Notes: generated from the sequence alone by a model not told the origin. Shown: positions 18,598 to 27,395, counted from the first letter of the stretch. The stretch: 64,000 nucleotides of DNA from Moraxella nasibovis (GCF_029581575.1 NZ_CP089975.1:930001-994000); one strand, 5' to 3'. Translations and numbers: made by a program.

Positions 18598-19728
18598 ATG
18601 CAATATTCTATTTTTTGCCAAACAAAAAACGATGTCTTAAAAGAACCCATGTTCTTTGGTCAGCCTGTCAATGTCTCTCGTTATGACCAACAAAAACACC
18701 CGATTTTTGAGCAGCTCATTGAAAAACAGCTGTCGTTTTTTTGGCGACCAGAAGAGATCGATGTGTCTCGTGATCGCATTGATTTTAGCGAATTGTCCGC
18801 CCATGAACAGCACATTTTCTTATCAAATCTAAAATACCAAACCTTGCTAGACAGCATTCAAGGTCGCAGCCCAAATGTGGTCTTGCTGCCTTTGGTGTCG
18901 ATCCCTGAGCTTGAAACTTGGATTGAGACTTGGAGTTTTAGTGAGACCATTCATAGCCGCAGCTACACGCACATCATCCGTAATGTCGTCAATGACCCTA
19001 GCAAGATTTTTGATGACATTGTGGAAAATGAGCACATCTTAGAGCGTGCGTCAGACATTGCCAAGTATTATGACGATTTGCACCATGCGGCAAAATTGTA
19101 CGACCTGCACGGCGAAGGCGAGTACGAGATTGATGGTGTGATGACGCCAGTCAATTTGCAAACGCTTAAAAAACAGCTGTATCTGTGCATTGTGGCGGTC
19201 AATGTCTTGGAGGCGATTCGTTTTTATGTGTCGTTTGCTTGCTCATTTGCCTTTGCTGAGCGTAAAGTGATGGAAGGCAATGCCAAAATCATCAAGATGA
19301 TCGCGCGAGATGAGGCTTTGCATTTGAACGGCACACAGCACATGATCAATCTGATGCGTACAGGGCGTGATGATGCCGAGATGATGCAGATTGCCAAAGA
19401 CTGTGAGGCGGAGGCGATTGAGATTTTTAAAAGTGCTGCCGAGCAAGAAAAAGCATGGGCGGAATATCTGTTTAAAGACGGCTCAATGATCGGGCTAAAT
19501 AAAGACATTTTGTGTCAATATGTGGAGTTCATTACCAATACTCGCATGGCGGCGATTGGTCTGCCTGCCATCTTTGATGCCAAGTCTAACCCGATTCCTT
19601 GGATCAATGCATGGCTGTCATCGGACAATGTGCAAGTCGCTCCGCAAGAGACGGAGATCACCACTTATTTGGTGGGTCAGATTGACTCTGACTTGGACGA
19701 TGTGGACTTGGACGACTTTGAGCTTTGA
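18598..19728 (+). CDS. nrdB: Class Ia ribonucleotide reductase, beta subunit
   Basis: Carries the diiron-tyrosyl radical cofactor for deoxyribonucleotide synthesis. At 376 residues it matches E. coli R2. The iron ligands and radical site are visible: Glu116, His119 and Tyr123 in [13 protein letters not shown], and the later [13 protein letters not shown] segment with Glu and His ligands. FSAFCEV-type C-terminal acidic residues ([12 protein letters not shown]) form the tail that docks on NrdA. The partner gene nrdA is 22 kb away on the other strand, while the maintenance ferredoxin follows directly. Confidence 0.97.
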   Translation: MQYSIFCQTKNDVLKEPMFFGQPVNVSRYDQQKHPIFEQLIEKQLSFFWRPEEIDVSRDRIDFSELSAHEQHIFLSNLKYQTLLDSIQGRSPNVVLLPLVSIPELETWIETWSFSETIHSRSYTHIIRNVVNDPSKIFDDIVENEHILERASDIAKYYDDLHHAAKLYDLHGEGEYEIDGVMTPVNLQTLKKQLYLCIVAVNVLEAIRFYVSFACSFAFAERKVMEGNAKIIKMIARDEALHLNGTQHMINLMRTGRDDAEMMQIAKDCEAEAIEIFKSAAEQEKAWAEYLFKDGSMIGLNKDILCQYVEFITNTRMAAIGLPAIFDAKSNPIPWINAWLSSDNVQVAPQETEITTYLVGQIDSDLDDVDLDDFEL

Positions 19729-19764
19729 TGTGCTGACTGCATGACGAAATGAAACAGGGTTGAA

Positions 19765-20088
19765 ATGGGCTGGGTATTTACCGACGAGATGCGCTTTTAT
19801 TTGCATGAAAATGAAACGCTGCTGGACGGAATGAAGCGCACTGAACATCAGACGGTGCGCTTTGAGTGTCAGCGAGGCTATTGTGGCTGCTGCAAAATGC
19901 GCATCACGGCAAACACTGGCGAGCTGATGATGGTGCAAAAACCCATCGCCATGCTGGACGATGATGAGGTACTGGCGTGCTGCTGCCGCCCGATGGGAAC
20001 GGTGTGCGTCACTTATGCGCCCAAATGCGAGGGTGAACAGCTGAGTTTGTTTGAGGATAAAAGTCTGGCGTCGTGGCTGACGGTCTAG
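19765..20088 (+). CDS. yfaE: YfaE-type 2Fe-2S ferredoxin for NrdB maintenance
   Basis: The 107-residue plant-type ferredoxin has cysteines 35, 40 and 43 in CQRGYCGCC and the fourth ligand in the ACCCRP cluster (residues 72-74). In E. coli YfaE delivers electrons to assemble and repair the diferric-tyrosyl cofactor of NrdB. It lies 36 bp after nrdB on the same strand, the usual arrangement. The extra adjacent cysteines (CGCC and CCC) could be alternative ligands. Confidence 0.92.
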   Translation: MGWVFTDEMRFYLHENETLLDGMKRTEHQTVRFECQRGYCGCCKMRITANTGELMMVQKPIAMLDDDEVLACCCRPMGTVCVTYAPKCEGEQLSLFEDKSLASWLTV

Positions 20089-20102
20089 ATGGGAGGTTTA
20101 CC

Positions 20103-20855
20103 ATGAAGCATGAGACAGTTAAGCAAAGCATTTTTAAACGCCGCATTTCAAAAAAAGCGCTCATCATGGCGGCAATCGGTCTGGTGGCGGTATCTGGTGT
20201 ATGGTATGCACGCCCAAGCCCTAAGGTGGAGACGAACAAAGGGGCGGATGAGACGGATTTGTCGGGTTTGGTGGTAGCCAGCGCTCATGCGGAAGTTTTG
20301 CCAGCAAAGTCGCCGCATTTGGTGCGTTACATTTCCATCGATGAGGCGCCGCACTCAGAACAAAAAGCATTGCGTAGGCAGCTACACTTACTCCAAAAGA
20401 CAGGCAGTCTGTCGGGTGGGGCGCTCACGGTGGAATTTAAGCAGGCCACGCACGCTAAGATGACCTATCGTTTTGGTCGTAGGCAGGCGCTCAGCTTTGA
20501 GCCTGCCGCTTTGAGTCCAGATGGCTTTGTCCTGACGGGTCGGCAGTATGAGGGCGTCAAAGGCGAGCAGGGCTTTGATGGTCTGTATCGTCTTTTTGAA
20601 AATCCGACGACAAAAGCCCGAGTTGAGCTTTTAGAGACCAAGATTTTGGCGGATGATCCTGTGGTGCTTTATGGCGAATTTGTCAATAAAACCATCGGCA
20701 CGACATCAGTCATCTTTGAGACTTTGACCGACAAAAAAGGCACTCGTCATCACAATGCTCGCTTTGTACATCATGATAAGCTGTATGTGATGAGCGCTAA
20801 GGGCGTGGCTGAGCAGGATTTGGATGCACTGATCATGAATATTGTCCAAGAATAA
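20103..20855 (+). CDS. Unknown membrane-anchored protein in the nrdB operon
   Basis: I do not recognise this 250-residue protein. The ATG at 20103 is preceded by GGAGG (20091-20095); a start at 20073 would overlap yfaE and lacks such a site. A positively charged N-terminus (KRRISKK) precedes one hydrophobic segment at about residues 20-35. The rest is polar and probably periplasmic. A segment near residue 120 (TYRFGRRQALSFEPAALSPD) and the end (KLYVMSAKGVAEQDLDALIM) look folded. It starts 14 bp after yfaE, so it likely shares the nrdB transcript; a role in reductase function is not supported by any motif. Confidence 0.8.
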   Translation: MKHETVKQSIFKRRISKKALIMAAIGLVAVSGVWYARPSPKVETNKGADETDLSGLVVASAHAEVLPAKSPHLVRYISIDEAPHSEQKALRRQLHLLQKTGSLSGGALTVEFKQATHAKMTYRFGRRQALSFEPAALSPDGFVLTGRQYEGVKGEQGFDGLYRLFENPTTKARVELLETKILADDPVVLYGEFVNKTIGTTSVIFETLTDKKGTRHHNARFVHHDKLYVMSAKGVAEQDLDALIMNIVQE

Positions 20856-20892
20856 GCTGCTCATTTTTTGGCTTTGATAAATGTAAAAGATA

Positions 20893-20920
20893 AAAAATAC
20901 CGCACATCGCGGTATTTTTT
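20893..20920. terminator. Bidirectional terminator between nrdB operon and ppk2
   Basis: AAAAAATACCGC and GCGGTATTTTTT pair around a 5-base loop, with A/T-runs on both flanks, between two convergent genes. Confidence 0.9.
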
Positions 20921-20937
20921 GTGAAAGCTTATAAGGC

Positions 20938-22029
20938 TTATTTGTCCTTAGTGGCTTTGGTCGCTGCGACTCGGGCGACACTGACCGCAAGATCGGTGCG
21001 CTCGTCTTTTTCGTACAATGCGCCTGCACGACCGACGATGAGCGGATCGATGTTGCCAATCTGAGAAGCGTCTTTATTTTCATAATTGAGCTTGTTTAAT
21101 ACATAGCGCATGGCGTTAAGTCTGGCACGCTTTTTGCAGTCGGATTTGATGACAATCCAAGGCGACTCGGCGGTGTCGGTATTAAAGAACATCGCTTCTT
21201 TTGCCAAGGTGTAATCATCCCATTTATTCAAAGATGCCTTATCGACTGGCGAGAGTTTCCATTGTTTTAATGGGTCGTTTTCACGGCTGGCAAAGCGTGC
21301 TTTTTGCTCATCTCTTGATACCGAGAACCAGAATTTTACCAGCTGAATGCCAGATTCGATCAGATGTTTTTCAAACTCTGGCACTTGGTGCATGAAGGTC
21401 TGGTATTCTGTGTCTGTACAAAAGCCCATCACACGCTCTACCACCGCACGGTTGTACCAAGAGCGGTCAAAGAGCACGATCTCGCCTGAGGTCGGTAGGT
21501 GCTGAACATAGCGCTGAAAATACCACTGACCCTTTTCTTGCTCGGTGGGTTTTTCTAGGGCGACGACTCTGGCGCCACGAGGATTTAAATGCTCCATGAA
21601 ACGCTTGATGGTGCCGCCCTTACCAGCAGCGTCACGACCTTCAAAGATGATGACAAGCTTTTGCCCTGTGGCTTTGATGTGGTGTTGTAGTTTGAGCAGT
21701 TCGATTTGTAATTTGTATTTTTGTGCTTCGTAGTTTTTGCGGCTTAGGCGATATTTGTATGGATAGCCGCCTTCACGCCAGTTGTCTGACAGCTGAGTGT
21801 CTTTGGATTTGTCGCCACGCAGCTGATTGGAAACCTGATGGGCGGTGGAGGGAAGGTAGTGGCTGAGCAGCTGCTCAACTTCTGCAAGATCATCAGGGGT
21901 GGCATGAGTCAGTAAATCTTCAAGCTGGCTTGCGGTGCTTGGCATGAGCGCTTTTTCAGCTTTGGGGGTGATTTTGGTGGTGCGGCGAGTTCTTGGGGGT
22001 TTATTGATGGTTTTGCCGTCGGTTGACAT
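20938..22029 (-). CDS. ppk2: Polyphosphate kinase 2
   Basis: Transfers phosphate between polyphosphate and nucleotides. The 363-residue protein has the PPK2 P-loop GRDAAGKGG at residues 131-139, VALEKPTEQEKGQWYFQRY, and the lid/Walker B segment DRSWYNRAVVERVMGF. KWKLSPVD-like (QWKLSPVDKASLNKWDDY) and KSDCKKRARLNAMRY blocks follow. The N-terminal 80 residues are basic and low in complexity. One PPK2 domain makes it a class I enzyme; whether it prefers ADP or AMP/GDP cannot be told. AGGAG precedes the ATG. Confidence 0.93.
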   Translation of the reverse strand: MSTDGKTINKPPRTRRTTKITPKAEKALMPSTASQLEDLLTHATPDDLAEVEQLLSHYLPSTAHQVSNQLRGDKSKDTQLSDNWREGGYPYKYRLSRKNYEAQKYKLQIELLKLQHHIKATGQKLVIIFEGRDAAGKGGTIKRFMEHLNPRGARVVALEKPTEQEKGQWYFQRYVQHLPTSGEIVLFDRSWYNRAVVERVMGFCTDTEYQTFMHQVPEFEKHLIESGIQLVKFWFSVSRDEQKARFASRENDPLKQWKLSPVDKASLNKWDDYTLAKEAMFFNTDTAESPWIVIKSDCKKRARLNAMRYVLNKLNYENKDASQIGNIDPLIVGRAGALYEKDERTDLAVSVARVAATKATKDK

Positions 22030-22394
22030 GACACACTCCTAATGAAAATGAAAAAAAATTAAAGGTTTGTTTCTTTTTCATGTTTTATATTACCACTTTC
22101 TATATCATGTGGCAATGTGTTTACTCTGATGAATATATCTAAAATTCTGATGAATTTGTCGATTTTATAAAGATTTTTTGATGAAATATGTTTTGCAGTT
22201 ATAGGGTGGGATTTTGTTATGGGGGCGAGATGCAATTGACATTAAGATGGTTTGAAATATTTAGAAAATATTTAGACTAACCTGTCAAACTCTCTCAAAA
22301 CCCTTGCAAATCCTAGCAATCGCCGTCGTAATTTCAACCAGCTTTTTTGTTTCCGATTCAAATGCACAAACCTGCGCACATGATAGACTGCCGT
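22030..22394. other. A/T-rich gene-free stretch before the frameshifted gene
   Basis: This 365-bp stretch holds the ppk2 upstream region. A possible plus-strand promoter is TTGACA (22236-22241), 16 bp, then TATTTA (22258-22263). The first of two imperfect direct repeats is at 22301-22339. I see no open reading frame of interest. Confidence 0.5.
22301..22339 (+). repeat. Imperfect direct repeat, left copy
   Basis: The 39 bases beginning CCCTTGCAAATCCTAG match the stretch at 23126-23164 at 27 of 39 positions without gaps. The identical blocks are CCCTTGCAAA, ATCGCC, TAAT and CAA. The two copies flank the frameshifted gene and a palindromic repeat. Confidence 0.6.
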
Positions 22395-22903
22395 ATGAAA
22401 AATCTAATAACAATTGACCCAAAAACAAAACTGCCAAAATCCTTTTAGGCGATGATTACGAATCTTTTGAATTATGCACAAAAGATTGGCAGTTTGAGCA
22501 GTATGTTCAGCAGTGGAAAGATGCTGTTAGGTTGCTATTGGACACAGGCAGTACGGTTTGTTTGATTAAACATTATGAAACGGCAAAAGACCATGTCAAA
22601 ATGATGCATTTTTATACTGTTTTTACAAAAGAGGCGGCCTATCCGCTTTGTGATGACATCGGTGATGATGAGTTTCTTATCACTGAAAGCTTTGTTTTTG
22701 TCACACAAGATGAAAAGGTTCTTACGACAAGTCATTATTATGATAAAATTTTTGACAGCTTTTCTGAATATTTTCCCATCTATTATTTTAATCCGGATCG
22801 CATCGAGCATTTTTATCTTTACTTAGATGCAAGAACAAACGGCATTTCAACATGGCAAGTGTCCAGACAGCAGCTTAGCACAGTTCTTGAATTAAAAGCG
22901 TGA
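22395..22903 (+). pseudogene. Frameshifted accessory gene of unknown function
   Basis: An ATG at 22395 reads 17 codons (MKNLITIDPKTKLPKSF) to a stop. In the next frame, coding-like sequence begins exactly there and runs to a TGA at 22901-22903. Adding one A to the A4 run at 22436-22439 joins both into one 169-residue protein reading LPKILLGDDYESFELCTKDW across the junction. The product is acidic, rich in Asp, Tyr and Phe, and without signal or membrane segment. That style is common in small immunity-type proteins, but I recognise no family. The part from 22532 alone (123 codons from a TTG) is a fragment. It could be a real pseudogene or a one-base sequence error. Confidence 0.6.
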
Positions 22904-22912
22904 CCCAGCATT
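22898..22912 (+). repeat. Fragment of the TAACCC-type interspersed repeat
   Basis: GCGTGACCCAGCATT differs by one base from GCGTAACCCAGCATT at 55974-55988. It overlaps and supplies the stop codon of the frameshifted gene. Confidence 0.55.
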
Positions 22913-22991
22913 TATATTGCAGCGCATTAAATTTGCCAAATTTTAAGCATACCAACAGAACCTTAAAAATGATACAAACAAACCTTGTGCC

Positions 22992-23056
22992 GTAGGGGCG
23001 GATAATATTCGCCCAGCAATTGAAGGTTTGTATAAGGCAAATGTGATCTGCCCCTA
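22992..23056 (+). repeat. Palindromic interspersed repeat, GTAGGGGCG family
   Basis: GTAGGGGCGGAT (from 22992) and its near-inverse ATCTGCCCCTAC (ending 23056) bound about 65 bp. The same GTAGGGGCG...CGCCC core occurs at 52546-52570 and 52757-52781. Confidence 0.65.
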
Positions 23057-23125
23057 CAAATTTGTACCAAATTTTGCGTTCGATTGGTGTGTATGCCAAT
23101 CTACCAAGCAAGCGACGCCCGACCA

Positions 23126-23164
23126 CCCTTGCAAAATCTGCTCATCGCCACCATAATGGCAAGC
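23126..23164 (+). repeat. Imperfect direct repeat, right copy
   Basis: Partner of 22301-22339 (27 of 39 identical). It ends 38 bp before the uvrB start. Confidence 0.6.
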
Positions 23165-23202
23165 ACTATTTATTGCCATTACCTAAGATGATAATTTGAC
23201 AC

Positions 23203-25332
23203 ATGCGAATCCCAGACACCAAAAACACCACTCGACAAGACCGCCACCTAAACCAACTTGCCAAACAGCTCCAAGAGTCCGCCGAGCTGACGGGCGTCAA
23301 TGTTTCTGGCACGCAGATCAGTAGCCAAGCCTTTGATTTGGTGAGTGATTATGAGCCAGCAGGCGATCAGCCAACCGCCATCGAAGGCTTGGTGGAGGGC
23401 GTGCGTGCGGGCAAAAAAGAGCAGCTTTTGCTTGGCGTAACTGGCTCTGGCAAGACCTACACGATGGCAAAAGTCATCGCCAAGCTTGGGCGACCTGCGA
23501 TCATCATGGCGCATAACAAGACGCTTGCCGCTCAGCTGTACGGCGAGTTTAAGGCGTTTTTTCCGCACAATGCGGTGGAATATTTTGTCTCATACTACGA
23601 TTATTATCAGCCTGAGGCGTATGTGCCAGCGTCTGATACTTTTATTGAAAAGGACAGTGCGATTAACGACCACATTGACCAAATGCGACTGTCTGCCACG
23701 CGTGCCTTGTTAGAGCGCCGTGATGCGATCATCATCGCCAGTGTGTCCGCCATTTATGGCTTGGGCGACCCAGAAAGCTACCTAAAAATGCTCCTGCACA
23801 TCGTCGTGGGCGACCGTCTCGACCGCACCGCACTTATTAAGCGTCTGGTGGAACTGCAATACGAGCGCAACGAGCTTGACTTTGGGCGGGGTACTTATCG
23901 TATTCGGGGTGAGACTTTGGACATTTATCCTGCCGAGAGCGAGAGCCTTGCCGTGCGCATTGAGATGTTTGATGATGAGGTGGAAAAAATCGTCTGGTTC
24001 GACCCTTTGACGGGCAAAAATGTCCGTACCGCCCCACGCATCACCATTTATCCCAAGTCGCACTATGTGACGCCACGAGAAAAACTGGAAGCGGCGAGCG
24101 AGACCATCAAGGCGGAGCTTGCCGAGCGGTTGGAGTATTTTAGAAATAACGACAAGCTCATCGAGGCGCAGCGCATCAAAGAGCGCACGCAGTACGACCT
24201 TGAAATGATTCAGCAGCTTGGCTACTGTAACGGCATTGAGAACTATTCTCGTCATCTGTCTGGGCGACCTGCTGGCGTGGCACCGCCGACTTTGTTTGAT
24301 TATGTGCCAGAGGATGCGCTGCTATTCATTGACGAAAGTCATGTCACCGTGCCGCAGATTGGGGCGATGTATAAGGGCGACCGCAGCCGCAAAGAGACTT
24401 TGGTGAATTATGGCTTTCGTCTGCCCAGTGCGATGGACAACCGTCCGATGAAATTTGAAGAGTGGGAGCGCATCAAGCCTGCCACCATCTATGTCTCAGC
24501 GACGCCCGCCGCTTATGAGCTTGAACAAAGCGAGCAGGTGGTGGAGCAGGTCGTGCGCCCGACAGGTCTTGTCGATCCTGTGCTTGAAATCCGCCCTGTG
24601 CTTACCCAAGTGGACGATGTGCTGGGCGAGATCAACCTACGAAAGCCCTTGAACGAGCGAGTGCTCATTACCACACTCACCAAACGCATGGCGGAGGATT
24701 TGACGAGCTATTTAAAAGAATATGGCATTAAAGTGGCGTATTTGCATTCGGACATCGACACGGTCGAGCGCATGAAAATCATCCACGAACTTCGCACAGG
24801 CGTGCACGATGTCTTGGTGGGTATCAACCTTCTGCGTGAGGGGCTTGATATGCCTGAGGTGAGCCTTGTGGCGATTTTTGATGCCGATAAAGAAGGCTTT
24901 TTGCGCTCGGAGCGCTCGCTCATCCAGACCATCGGGCGGGCGGCTCGCCACATCAACGGCAAGGCGATTTTGTACGCCGACAGCATCACCCCGAGTATGC
25001 AAAAGGCGATGGAAGAAACTGAGCGCCGCCGTGCCAAGCAGATCGCCTTTAATGAGGCGCATGGCATCACGCCAAAATCGGCAAGCCGTGCCATCACTGA
25101 CAAGATCGATACGGGTGAGGAAGAGGCGATGCACGCTTTGGGCAGCACCATCATCAACCAAACCGCCATCGCAGGCGTGGATGAAGAGATTCTGCGCCGA
25201 CCAGAGCTGATTGTCAAAGAAATCGCCCGTCTTGAAAAGCAAATGAAAGCTTTGTCTGGCGAGCTAAAATTTGAAGAAGCGGCTCGTGTGCGTGATACTG
25301 TCTTGGCACTAAAAGAGCGATTGGTGGGGTAG
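23203..25332 (+). CDS. uvrB: Excinuclease ABC subunit B
   Basis: Damage-verifying helicase-like subunit of nucleotide excision repair. The 709-residue protein has Walker A GVTGSGKT at 78-85, the damage-probing beta-hairpin [20 protein letters not shown] (motif II), [29 protein letters not shown] and QTIGRAARH. The C-terminal UVR motif [10 protein letters not shown] binds UvrC. The family core begins at residue 44 ([14 protein letters not shown]), so about 40 extra N-terminal residues (rich in Gln, Asn and Thr) precede it; no nearer ATG exists. A membrane-anchored gene starts 3 bases after its stop. Confidence 0.97.
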   Translation: MRIPDTKNTTRQDRHLNQLAKQLQESAELTGVNVSGTQISSQAFDLVSDYEPAGDQPTAIEGLVEGVRAGKKEQLLLGVTGSGKTYTMAKVIAKLGRPAIIMAHNKTLAAQLYGEFKAFFPHNAVEYFVSYYDYYQPEAYVPASDTFIEKDSAINDHIDQMRLSATRALLERRDAIIIASVSAIYGLGDPESYLKMLLHIVVGDRLDRTALIKRLVELQYERNELDFGRGTYRIRGETLDIYPAESESLAVRIEMFDDEVEKIVWFDPLTGKNVRTAPRITIYPKSHYVTPREKLEAASETIKAELAERLEYFRNNDKLIEAQRIKERTQYDLEMIQQLGYCNGIENYSRHLSGRPAGVAPPTLFDYVPEDALLFIDESHVTVPQIGAMYKGDRSRKETLVNYGFRLPSAMDNRPMKFEEWERIKPATIYVSATPAAYELEQSEQVVEQVVRPTGLVDPVLEIRPVLTQVDDVLGEINLRKPLNERVLITTLTKRMAEDLTSYLKEYGIKVAYLHSDIDTVERMKIIHELRTGVHDVLVGINLLREGLDMPEVSLVAIFDADKEGFLRSERSLIQTIGRAARHINGKAILYADSITPSMQKAMEETERRRAKQIAFNEAHGITPKSASRAITDKIDTGEEEAMHALGSTIINQTAIAGVDEEILRRPELIVKEIARLEKQMKALSGELKFEEAARVRDTVLALKERLVG

Positions 25333-25335
25333 GCG

Positions 25336-25899
25336 ATGGGATTAATGAGTGTTTTAACCATTGTAATATCTTTATTATCTGTGTTGATTGCGTATATGGT
25401 TTTTGCAAATAATCTTAAACCAAAAATCATTATATTTGCTCAAATGCACAAAAATAAGAAAACAATCATTAATCTTGTGGTGAAAAACATTGGTAATGAT
25501 ATAGCGTATGATGTTAAGTTTGTAAGTGATAGACCGATTCCAAGAAGCGCTTTTGGATTACTCAAATTAGAAAATCCGAATGAATTTTTTGAATCTGGAA
25601 TTTTTAGCTATGGAATAAAAGTTTTCAATCCTCAACAAGAGTTTGTGTATGAATGGGGGCAATTTTATGGTTTGATGGAGGCTTTAAATGAGCAACCTTT
25701 GGAAATAAAGGCTTATTATAAATATAGAAACCCTTTAAAATTATGGTATCCTAAAGGCAAGGATGTGTCTGTGATTGATATTAGAGAAATGTCCGGACTT
25801 CCTGTTAATTATGGCAGTGTTAGAGTTGAATTAAAAAACTTAACCGAAGAAGTGAAAAAAATTAGACAAGTGTTGGACAAAATTGATGATAAAATCTAA
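25336..25899 (+). CDS. Unknown membrane-anchored protein next to uvrB
   Basis: I do not recognise this 187-residue protein. One N-terminal hydrophobic segment (about residues 5-25) anchors it. A probable beta-rich domain follows (VVKNIGNDIAYDVKFVSD), and residues 168-187 form a charged helix (LTEEVKKIRQVLDKIDDKI) that could be a coiled coil. Base use is much richer in A/T than in uvrB. It starts 3 bases after uvrB, with GGGG in the end of uvrB as a possible ribosome binding site, so it is probably translated from the uvrB transcript. A role in repair is not supported. Confidence 0.75.
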   Translation: MGLMSVLTIVISLLSVLIAYMVFANNLKPKIIIFAQMHKNKKTIINLVVKNIGNDIAYDVKFVSDRPIPRSAFGLLKLENPNEFFESGIFSYGIKVFNPQQEFVYEWGQFYGLMEALNEQPLEIKAYYKYRNPLKLWYPKGKDVSVIDIREMSGLPVNYGSVRVELKNLTEEVKKIRQVLDKIDDKI

Positions 25900-26006
25900 G
25901 TCTCTACACCGCCACTACAAACTTCGTCAAATTAAAAACCAGCAAAAGGATTTATAGTGCCAAGGGTTGGGGCTACGATACTTGACAATTATTATTGGAA
26001 TGAAAC

Positions 26007-26666
26007 ATGTATCTTATCAATTTTTTCACTCATACCAATGATGAGATTTATTCCATCAAATCTAATGAAATTTTCTGTAAGCAACAGCAAATTTTGCAAA
26101 TAAAAACCAAAGCGAAGGCTTTACAAATCAATTTGCAAGCTTTTGATAGGGTTGAAATTTTTGTAGAAAATTATTTGAGAAAGCTATCCAAAATTTTTGT
26201 GTCAAGTTTTCAAAAAATCTTAATCAATGGGGATTGTATTGTGATAACCATTGATGAATGCTTGGCGTTTGATGAAGTTTTTGAAAATAATTTGTTTTAT
26301 TATATCAATACAATGATAACAAAGCAAAAATTTTCTTGGCTTAATTATAGCGATAAAGAGAAATTTTTATGGTTAAGGTCAAGTTATTTTTATTGCAGAA
26401 ATCACTGTCATTATAATCATTTTTTGGAAATCGATGGAAAAAACATTCAAACAAAAAATGATTTTCTGTGTTATTTTGCAGAAAGCTTAATCGGAATTGG
26501 GGCTTATTTTGGCTCGGATTTAGATGGTTTTGATGAGTGTTTTGATATATACAAAATTAAAGATATTCATTTAAAATGGCATAATTTTGAGTGTAATGAT
26601 TTTTGTTATAAAAATGATATTGTTGATATACTGACAAGTAGAAATGTAAAATTAACCATAGGGTAA
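26007..26666 (+). CDS. Protein with C-terminal barstar-like domain
   Basis: The 219-residue protein has two parts. Residues 1-135 are unknown and rich in Ile, Phe, Lys and Asn. Residues about 138-219 resemble the barstar family: FLEIDGKNIQTKNDF (strand and helix 1), AYFGSDLDGFDECF in place of the family's YYGxNLDALWDCL, IHLKWHNFE as the central strand, and a final helix and strand ending NVKLTI. Barstar-type domains inhibit RNases and serve as immunity proteins. No barnase-like toxin is visible nearby, so this would be an orphan. The DNA is strongly A/T-rich compared with the housekeeping genes. Resemblance was judged by eye. Confidence 0.7.
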   Translation: MYLINFFTHTNDEIYSIKSNEIFCKQQQILQIKTKAKALQINLQAFDRVEIFVENYLRKLSKIFVSSFQKILINGDCIVITIDECLAFDEVFENNLFYYINTMITKQKFSWLNYSDKEKFLWLRSSYFYCRNHCHYNHFLEIDGKNIQTKNDFLCYFAESLIGIGAYFGSDLDGFDECFDIYKIKDIHLKWHNFECNDFCYKNDIVDILTSRNVKLTIG

Positions 26667-26682
26667 TTTTGATAGGTGGATT

Positions 26683-26750
26683 GTAAGGTGCTTACCCATC
26701 GCACCATTTAAGATATTTTATTTAGAAACGGTGCGTAATACGCACCTTAC
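26683..26750 (+). repeat. Palindromic interspersed repeat, GTAAGGTGC family
   Basis: GTAAGGTGC (26683-26691) and GCACCTTAC (26742-26750) are perfect terminal inverses. Inside, CGCACC and GGTGCG pair further. The 68-bp element has no coding capacity and lies 16 bp after the barstar-like gene. Confidence 0.7.
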
Positions 26751-26786
26751 CTTTTAATTACCAAAACCCCCAAACCATATCAAACT

Positions 26787-27368
26787 ATGAACAACCCAGA
26801 AACCCATCCACTTGCCCCTTTTACCCCGCCTGATGCCAAAGTGTTGATATTGGGCAGTTTTCCGCCGCCGAAGTCACGCTGGAAAATGGACTTTTATTAT
26901 CCTAATTTTAATAACGATATGTGGCGAATTTTGGGGTTGGTATTTTATAAGGATAAACATCATTTTATAGACATTGTTAATAAAACTTTTAAAGAACAAT
27001 TAATCAAAGAATTTTTAAATGAACAAGGCATTGCGATTAGCGATACCGCCTATCAAATCAAACGCCTTGCGAATAACGCATCGGATAAATTTTTGGAGGT
27101 GGTAACAGAACAAGACATCAAGGCATTGCTGGATAAACTGCCAAATTGCCATACGCTGATTACCACAGGCGAAAAGGCAAGCCAGATTTTGTGTCAGCGT
27201 TATGACGCCCCCGCCCCAAAAGTGGGCGAAAGTGTTAAGATGATGATTGGTGATAGAAAGGTGCAGTTATACCGTTTGCCGTCATCGTCTCGGGCATATC
27301 CTTTGGCGACTGAGAAAAAGGCAGAGTATTATCAGGCGGTGTTTGAGCGGATTTTTGATGTTGACTAG
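26787..27368 (+). CDS. Uracil-DNA-glycosylase superfamily protein
   Basis: The 193-residue protein has the fold signature of the UDG superfamily: VLILGSFPPPKSRWKMDFYY near residue 19 (motif 1, GSFP), FNNDMWRILG, a central TLITTGEKASQ strand, and LPSSSRAY near the C-terminus (motif 2). This pairing is closest to the Mug / hypoxanthine-DNA-glycosylase-like branch, where motif 2 reads LPSTSPA. The likely role is removal of damaged bases, but activity is inferred. It is in the A/T-rich stretch behind uvrB and is convergent with azlCD. Confidence 0.75.
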   Translation: MNNPETHPLAPFTPPDAKVLILGSFPPPKSRWKMDFYYPNFNNDMWRILGLVFYKDKHHFIDIVNKTFKEQLIKEFLNEQGIAISDTAYQIKRLANNASDKFLEVVTEQDIKALLDKLPNCHTLITTGEKASQILCQRYDAPAPKVGESVKMMIGDRKVQLYRLPSSSRAYPLATEKKAEYYQAVFERIFDVD

Positions 27369-27395
27369 GGTTTTGCCAATCTTAGACTTGCTACT

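Larger units (their letters stand above)
22904..23202. other. Gene-free stretch before uvrB
   Basis: Nearly 300 bp without a gene. It contains a palindromic repeat of the GTAGGGGCG family (22992-23056) and the right copy of the direct repeat (23126-23164). I see no convincing uvrB promoter or LexA box. Confidence 0.5.

Noticed and set aside
22395-26786. A single defence island around uvrB
   Set aside because: The genes lack known defence effectors and are interrupted by uvrB; only separate accessory genes are supported.
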